A DNA stretch of 64,000 nt from Salvia splendens (lineage: Eukaryota; Streptophyta; Magnoliopsida; Lamiales; Lamiaceae), in NCBI RefSeq assembly GCF_004379255.2, contig NC_056050.1, positions 12,027,410 through 12,091,409 on the forward strand, written 5' to 3'. Each line of letters begins with the position of its first letter. The stretch's first letter is position 1. The notes under the pieces were generated by a model. It searched no databases and had not been told where the DNA came from. It worked only from the letters and a program-made list of their open reading frames with translations. A program made the translations under genes and the position numbers. Below are positions 58,082 to 64,000 of this stretch, in pieces.

Positions 58082-61000
58082 TGTAACATCCCAAATTTTT
58101 TTTTTGACTTTTATTTTAATATGTCGATTGGAAATTTCATTTATGAAATTTAATTGTTGCTACTTGATTGAGTTGACTATGTGGAATAAATTGTCATGAG
58201 TGATTTGGAATGAAGTGTTATTTATATTATCCAATGTGGGGAGTCAATTTAAATAAAATCATGCATCTTATTCTAGCCAAAAAAAAAAGTGGCTATTGTC
58301 GGCCCCTCCAATTAATGGGAATTTTATTCTTTCTTGGATTTAATTAATTGTTTTGAGATATTCGTCCAAATTAAATCCAATTACCCTCACCCCAATTGAA
58401 TTAAGAGTTGAATTATTTCCTTGTGGCTAATTAAGCCAATTATCGGCCTCCCTATTTATAGAGGAGAATATATTTGTTTCCTATTTTGTAGAATTCCTTT
58501 TATTCAATATCAAATTAATACCTAAGCCAAATTAATTGGGGATGTGAATATTTTCCTTCTATTGTGTCTCCTTCCCACACGTTTTTGGCTTAACTTCCTG
58601 GTGGAAGACTTATTTAATTGTTGCCTATTTTGTGGGAGTCTTTTCCTATAAAGAAATTACCAAATTTAAATCATATTCTATTTAATTGAGGATTTAAATA
58701 ATTTCCTTGTGCACACCATCAAGATTTTCGCCCCTCCCTCATTATTTCCTACTTGGAGATTTAATTTATTTTGTTCCCTTGTTTATGGAATATTCATCGT
58801 TTTTTTCCCTAAATTGTGAATCTATTTCTCTCCAAGTAAATACCAAATAAATTCCTTATTGAATTTCTAGTCATAATTTTCGAAATACTTGCCTTCCTTT
58901 TAATTGTGGGATTTTATTTATTGGCCTCTATTTTATTCCTCCACAATTAATTAATTAATTAATGGGATTAAACCTAGGACTATATATTCACCTAAACTAA
59001 ACCCTAGCCCCATCTCCCTCATAAATTTCGTGCCTCTCCTCTCCCTCTCCATATTCTCTCCAAAAATCCTCCATTCATCCTTGTTCTTGCATCCGTTGGA
59101 GTTTATTTTCAAGAGTCTCCGACGAATCGCCTCCATCCTTGTTTCTACCGTTCGTTTTCTTGATTCAAGAAGGTATAACTAAGTTTTCTTGAAATCTCCT
59201 TCATTGAAACTTTAATCTTGAATCCTACATGCATATAGAGGGTGTAGGATTGATAGATCGCAAAATTTATCGGTGGGAAAGTGTGATTGCATGAGAACTT
59301 TGATAGTTATGCGTTTTTGATTAAGTTTATGTGAAGTTTGATTTGAATCTTTGGTGAATGATGTGGGTTTATATGCAAACATGATTATGAGGAACTTTTA
59401 AGCATGATTGTGTGTTATAAGCATGAAAAATTGGTATTTGTTTGATTGAAGAAGAAACCCTAAATTTGAAATTATGAGCCTGAAATCTGTGACGTTCGAA
59501 CAGTGGCTTCTGATGTGTGATTGGCCTATCAAACGATCGAAGTTTTATATGAAATTTTTACTGAGTGAATTTCAAGATATTTTCTGTGTCTCGTGTGAAT
59601 TTCAGCCCATTTGGTCGAAAAATGAATTTTTAATAAATTTTTGAAGTTGACTGCGCAATTCTGCCAGAAACTTGTGTTCTCGCCAAGAAAGTTTCGTATT
59701 CTGTTTGACCAACCAAATGACCTCCGTTTGATGTGATTATTGAACTATATGAATATATGAAGTTCCTTCTGAGTCGTGTAAAAGTTTCAGCCTTTTTGGG
59801 CATTAGATGAATTTACGGTGAATTTTTCAAATGAACTGCACAGTGCTGCCAGAAATTTTATGTTCCGACCAGAGAGTTTAATTATTGATTTGACTGACTA
59901 AACGACGTGATTTAAGTGTGAACATTTCTCTAGATGAACTTGAATGTGTCTTCTGTGTTGTGACCAAAATTTAGCTTCATATGAGGTTGGGTGAATATTT
60001 AGTGATTTTTACAACACGGTCGCGCAGTTCTGCCAGTTTTCTGCCTTGATAAAATGACACTTATTTTCAAGTTTAAAAGTATTATATGATGTATGTATGT
60101 CCAAGGAACGTGCCTAATGATGTGATCACGTGTGATAAGTTGAAATATATTACGGTGTGTTTTTCCGTCTTTGTGACGAACGTTGGGTTGGGTTAATTGA
60201 GAAAAACGATGAGAGAGAAACGATAGGACATGCATAGTAGTATGATTTTTGTGGAAGGCTGACTTGTGTTGTCGTTGACAAGGGTGATTGTGTATTCGTG
60301 AACTCGAGGAACGAGAGTTGCCATAAGTTGGATTGTGAATTGTTAAGCGAACGAGGTGGGCTTTCTTTTCAAATCTCTTTATTTTTCTGAAAATACTATG
60401 TGGCGTTATAAGGGTGGTTTAACTTGTTATGTCATAACATGGTTTGTTTTGATTAAGATGGTGTGCCTGATGCCTAGTTCGTCTGAGTTTACTCCGTTAG
60501 GCTATATGGCTGTGTTGTGAAATGAATTCGGGTCTGAGTAGGGCCGCAAACCCTATCAGGCTGTGTACACTGGTGGGATCGTGAGCCGTCCTTGCTAGTC
60601 GGCCGGTCTCGTGGGCGAATAGTGTGGCCACACTTTCGTCGCACATGGAATGATGATTGTGATTGATGGATTGTTGAGAAAGTGGGGAGATTATTCGACT
60701 GGCCAGTCTATGAAATATTTTTGTGTTCTCGATGATATTTCTTTAGTACATATAAAACTCGAGATCACTGGTATGGATGACATAACTGTATAAATGTTTT
60801 CGGCATGAGCCCATTGAGTACAACAAGTACTCAGCCCTGCATATTTTTTTTCTTATGTGCAGGTTGAGCGGGATGTTGCGGAGGATGTTGAGTTGGTCTA
60901 AGAACTTAGGATGCGTTGTGTCGTCATACATAGGCGTTATCCTTGACTCTCTTTAAACCTTATTTCCGCTGCTATATTTTGAAACTATGTCGCAAGACTA

Positions 61001-61344
61001 AAATCTTTTTCGTACTGTGTTTGAGTATGTTTGGTCGTGTTAGGTTTTAAACGAGTGTTTACTTTGTTATCTGAAAATGGTATTCCCGTGAATTAAACTA
61101 AATGTTTTTCTTAGAAGATGATTGGGTTTTTAATAATTATTTCTCTTCGCTGCTTTCTTTTAAAGGTATTTATTATGAGCCGTTTTTATTTAATAGAAAA
61201 GTTATAACTTTAAACTTCTTTAAACCAAAATGTTTCTCTTCCTTTAAGCTAATTTAGTTTTCATAAATGGTTATACTTGGTTAATGTTGTCCCTTGGTCG
61301 CGATCGTCGCGCTTGTTGTACCCCTAGTATGGGCGGTCGTGACA
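58082..61344 (+). repeat. 3' LTR of the Tekay-like element
   Basis: Near-identical to the 5' LTR. Differences include the 20-bp indel near 58380 and scattered substitutions. Confidence 0.95.
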
Positions 61345-61352
61345 ATTTGAGT

Positions 61353-62846
61353 ATGGCCAGTAAGTTTAGAAGTCTTTTAGGACCCAAAACCAAAAATAAA
61401 ATGGATAAGAATATAGTTTTGAGTAATGAAACTTATGCTCCTATTAATTATTCAAACTGGAGTATTCCCGAAGAAAAAGTAGAAAATTTCTATAACATAA
61501 GTCTGTTTGATTTCATGACAGCTTTCTCCATTAGAACTCATGAAGAAACTAGGAGTATTTTGCAAAAATCTGAAAGTTTCCCTCTTCTCAAAGAAGGATC
61601 CATAAAAAGATATAGAGAACAAAAATATAGATTTGCCCATTTTGGGCTTGCTCAAGTTGCTGTTAAGCCTCTTGTTCACATAGGAGTGGATACCCCTATA
61701 CTTATTGTTCTTAGGGACAGAAGATTAAAAAATTACAAAACTTCTATACTAGCTATGGTTCAAACTAATATTTGTAATGACCCAATATACTTCAATTGCT
61801 CTCCAAATTTCTCTGTAGACCTTACAGATCCTATGATTCTTGAATCCCTTGTTCTTGATGTTCAAATACAGGGAGATGAATTTCATCCTTGCAAAAATTT
61901 TGCTATCATGTTTAGAGTTTATCTTAGGCTTATGTCATCTAATTTAAATCCTAAATTCAGTAAGAATCCCTTTTCAAAAGGAGAAACTATCCTATTACAA
62001 GTAGATGCTGAGCAACCCACAACTTATACACTCAAACGTCTCAAATGGGATGAAATGACTATTCCAAATCAATTTATCATAAAAGACCCTCAAGCCCAAG
62101 GAATATAGAAAGAACAAAACCATCTCAAATAATTGAAGGGCTAGATGGTATTATAACTGTTAAATTTGATAGAACAAATTCTTTTTCAAATTTTAGAAAT
62201 AATAGAAGTTTCAGTTATGAAAGCAGTAGAGCCTCCTGTTCCGATATGCCAAGCACTTCGGAGAGAAACTGGACTTTCAAAACCCCCATACCTCAACCAA
62301 ATTTAACTGCCGAAGAAAACATAAGCGACCCTTACTCACCTACTAGAAGTACTATGGTCATAACTTTTGATGAAGCATTTGAACCTGATATGGTTTATTT
62401 AAACAAAGAATTGAACAATCCTTGCTACAAAGAAAAAGAAATGGTTCAATATGTTAAACATTAAAATTAAAAATAAAATAAGAGATGAATGGATGAAAGA
62501 AATGATAAGAATTAAATCAAATTTCCTTTTTTATGATTTCATAGCCATATACCTATCTTCAGAAGGGTGGTATGATTGTTTTAAAAAACCAACTATTGAA
62601 GTCGGCTCAAACCTTATGAGAAAATGGTGTTCTTCAGAAAATAATGATATTTTTACAGCAATTCATCCCCCTCTTCAATCCTTAAAAATACAAACTTCCA
62701 AAGGAGAAATTATAGCTGATCCTTTCAAACGAACTAAAGTTAATGACCCTGAAGAAAATAGAGAATTTAGGAAAATTATTCAACAAAACAATTATGCAAA
62801 CCAGGCTCTTCATACTATTGCAGGTCAATTGGATACTATTTTTTAA
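61353..62846 (+). pseudogene. Movement protein and linker (copy C, two frameshifts)
   Basis: ATG 61353 (MASKFRSLLGPKTK) opens the 30K-like core. Relative to copy B a 1-nt loss near 62097 shifts the frame, and a 2-nt loss near 62440 shifts it back. The last part 62451-62846 then ends at the same TAA as in copy B. The codon-4 stop of copy B is absent. The two arms thus carry different post-duplication lesions. Confidence 0.75.
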
Positions 62847-64000
62847 AATAACCTCCCTACTAGCAGACAAAGTATCCTTAATGATACTTCCAAACCTTTT
62901 TTCAAAAGTAATGAAATTTTAAAAAATAAGAATATTTCCTTTAATTCAAAAACTGAGAACCTTCTTAAAAAACTTTCTGAAAACCTTGGCGAATCAAGTA
63001 AGCCAACTACAAATGTTATCCATGAAAACCATGAGACGAGTACTGAGCAATCAAGCTACTCTTCATCTGAAAAGGAAGATGATTTTGTTGAAAAATTAGA
63101 AGACGTTTTCAAAGATTCTAATAATTCCCCTCTCAAAATAAATAAAATCTTCAAAGGGAGAAAATTTAATAGCAGCAAACCTTACTATAATAGACCCTCA
63201 CCGGTAGACTTACTATATGAAGAAAGAGGTCAATTCCATAAATCCAGTTATGACGGAACGTCAATAACTGAATGGAATATTGATGGAAAACCTGAATATG
63301 AAATTCTCAATATCTTACAAGAAATGAGAATGGCAAAAATGGCGTATAGATACGCAGGTATTTCTGAAAAAGAAGCTTGTGTCCTCCTTGTTAATGGTTT
63401 CACAGGCAAACTTAAAAATTGGTGGGATAACACTTTATGTTTGGAAAGCAAAGAAGAAATACTTAATCATGTTGTTAATATTGAAGATCAAGATGGAGAT
63501 ATACAAGAAGCAAGCGATGCTTGTGACTTTCTTGTTGTCACCATTTCAATGTATTTCATAGGAAATCCTAGAGAAGAGTATAATAGCTCTTCTATGGTTT
63601 TAAACAACCTTAGATGTCCTTCACTATCTGATTACAGATGGTACAAAGACGTCTTTCTAACTCATGTCCTCAAAAGAAGTGATTGTAACCAAGCTTTCTG
63701 GAAAGAAAGATTCAAAGCAGGATTACCTAAACTTTTTAGTGAAAGAATAATACAAAAACTCAAAAATGATATTAACTCTGAAAATATCCCTTTCGAAAAT
63801 ATAACGTTTGGCCAATTATTTGCTTTTGTCAAAAAGGAAGGGTTAGCCCTTTGTATGGAAATAAAAATACAGAACAAATATAGAAAAGACAAACAAAAGG
63901 AGAAAAATGAATTAGGATGTTTCTGTGAAATGTTCGGGATCGAAAAAATTGAAGCTCCTTCCTCTAAGATCAAGAGGAAAACTAAAAAATTCAAAAAAGA
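62847..64000 (+). pseudogene. Capsid protein, open to the window edge (copy C)
   Basis: Directly after the shared TAA 62844-62846 the same frame is open for 384 codons to the edge. It includes the acidic Ser-rich N-terminus and the capsid core (LSDYRWYKDVFLTHVLKRSD, FWKERFKAGLPKLFSERI), and ends in the basic region KIKRKTKKFKK before the expected zinc knuckle. The first suitable ATG is at about 63324, but in this virus type the capsid is normally part of the upstream polyprotein. Unlike copy B, the frame has no stop at the position matching 46059-46057. Confidence 0.75.

Larger units (their letters stand above)
48965..61344 (+). mobile_element. Tekay/Del-type chromovirus (Ty3 LTR retrotransposon), nested in copy C
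   Basis: 12,380 bp from TGTAACATCCC to GGTCGTGACA, flanked by ATTTG on both sides. LTRs of 3,284 and 3,263 bp, tRNA-Met primer site, polypurine tract, and a pol region ordered protease remnant, RT, RNase H, integrase, chromodomain. Long LTRs and the C-terminal chromodomain point to the Tekay/Del clade. The LTRs are nearly identical apart from scattered changes and one 20-bp indel (near 49285 versus 58380), which argues for recent insertion, while pol has at least seven lesions and gag is not recognisable. The copy is therefore non-autonomous. Confidence 0.93.
61345..64000 (+). mobile_element. Endogenous pararetrovirus copy C, continuation (partial)
   Basis: Viral sequence resumes after the TSD at 61350 with the movement-protein ATG at 61353 and continues to the window edge within the capsid gene before the zinc knuckle. 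It is the mirror of copy B (48525-45875). Together with 48754-48964 it forms the right arm of the inverted repeat. Confidence 0.9.

Overview
The window looks like repeat-dominated nuclear DNA of a flowering plant, probably a eudicot. It holds Ty3-type LTR retrotransposons (Athila-like and chromodomain-bearing Tekay/Del-like), a non-autonomous hAT element, Stowaway-like MITE fragments, endogenous pararetroviruses (family Caulimoviridae, gene order MP-CP-PR-RT-RH as in florendovirus/petuvirus-type viruses) and a very large GTGTAT-type minisatellite array. I see no intact host gene, tRNA or rRNA gene and no bacterial-type feature. The species cannot be named from sequence alone.

Layout. 1-5846: Athila-like Ty3 material on the minus strand: a long acidic/coiled-coil retrotransposon ORF broken by two in-frame stops (5792-3258), a presumed 3' untranslated zone, an LTR (about 1842-315), a tRNA-Asp-type primer site (305-289) and the start of a gag-like ORF running off the left edge. 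About 5905-40995: the GT-rich minisatellite in four blocks (5905-9021, 11080-12346, 17015-33630, 39033-40995). It has simple units of about 1.27-1.29 kb and a higher-order unit of about 2.73-2.75 kb that contains a Stowaway-like fragment. The array is interrupted by a 2-kb non-satellite segment carrying a 1,269-bp hAT element with perfect 8-bp target duplication, by a rearranged pararetrovirus copy (copy A, 12347-17014), and by a 5.4-kb LTR element with unequal LTRs and a perfect 5-bp target duplication (33631-39032).

40996-64000: two pararetrovirus copies arranged head to head. Copy B (minus strand, 48736-40996) is close to full length and stops within the tRNA-Met primer-binding site where the satellite resumes. 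Copy C (plus strand, from 48754) is its mirror image and runs off the right edge. A 12.4-kb Tekay-like retrotransposon (48965-61344; LTRs 3,284 and 3,263 bp; TSD ATTTG) is nested in copy C. The mirror position in copy B is the empty site.

All viral and retroelement polyproteins carry stops, frameshifts or deletions. The most notable structures are the near-perfect viral inverted repeat, small coiled-coil ORFs conserved downstream of viral ORF2 in two divergent copies, an in-frame stop shared by both copies at the same place in ORF2, the PBS-terminated viral end, the LTR element with mismatched LTRs, and the strand-asymmetric higher-order satellite. The order of events that can be read is: MITE fragment in the satellite unit, then unit amplification, then viral integration and inverted duplication, then Tekay insertion.
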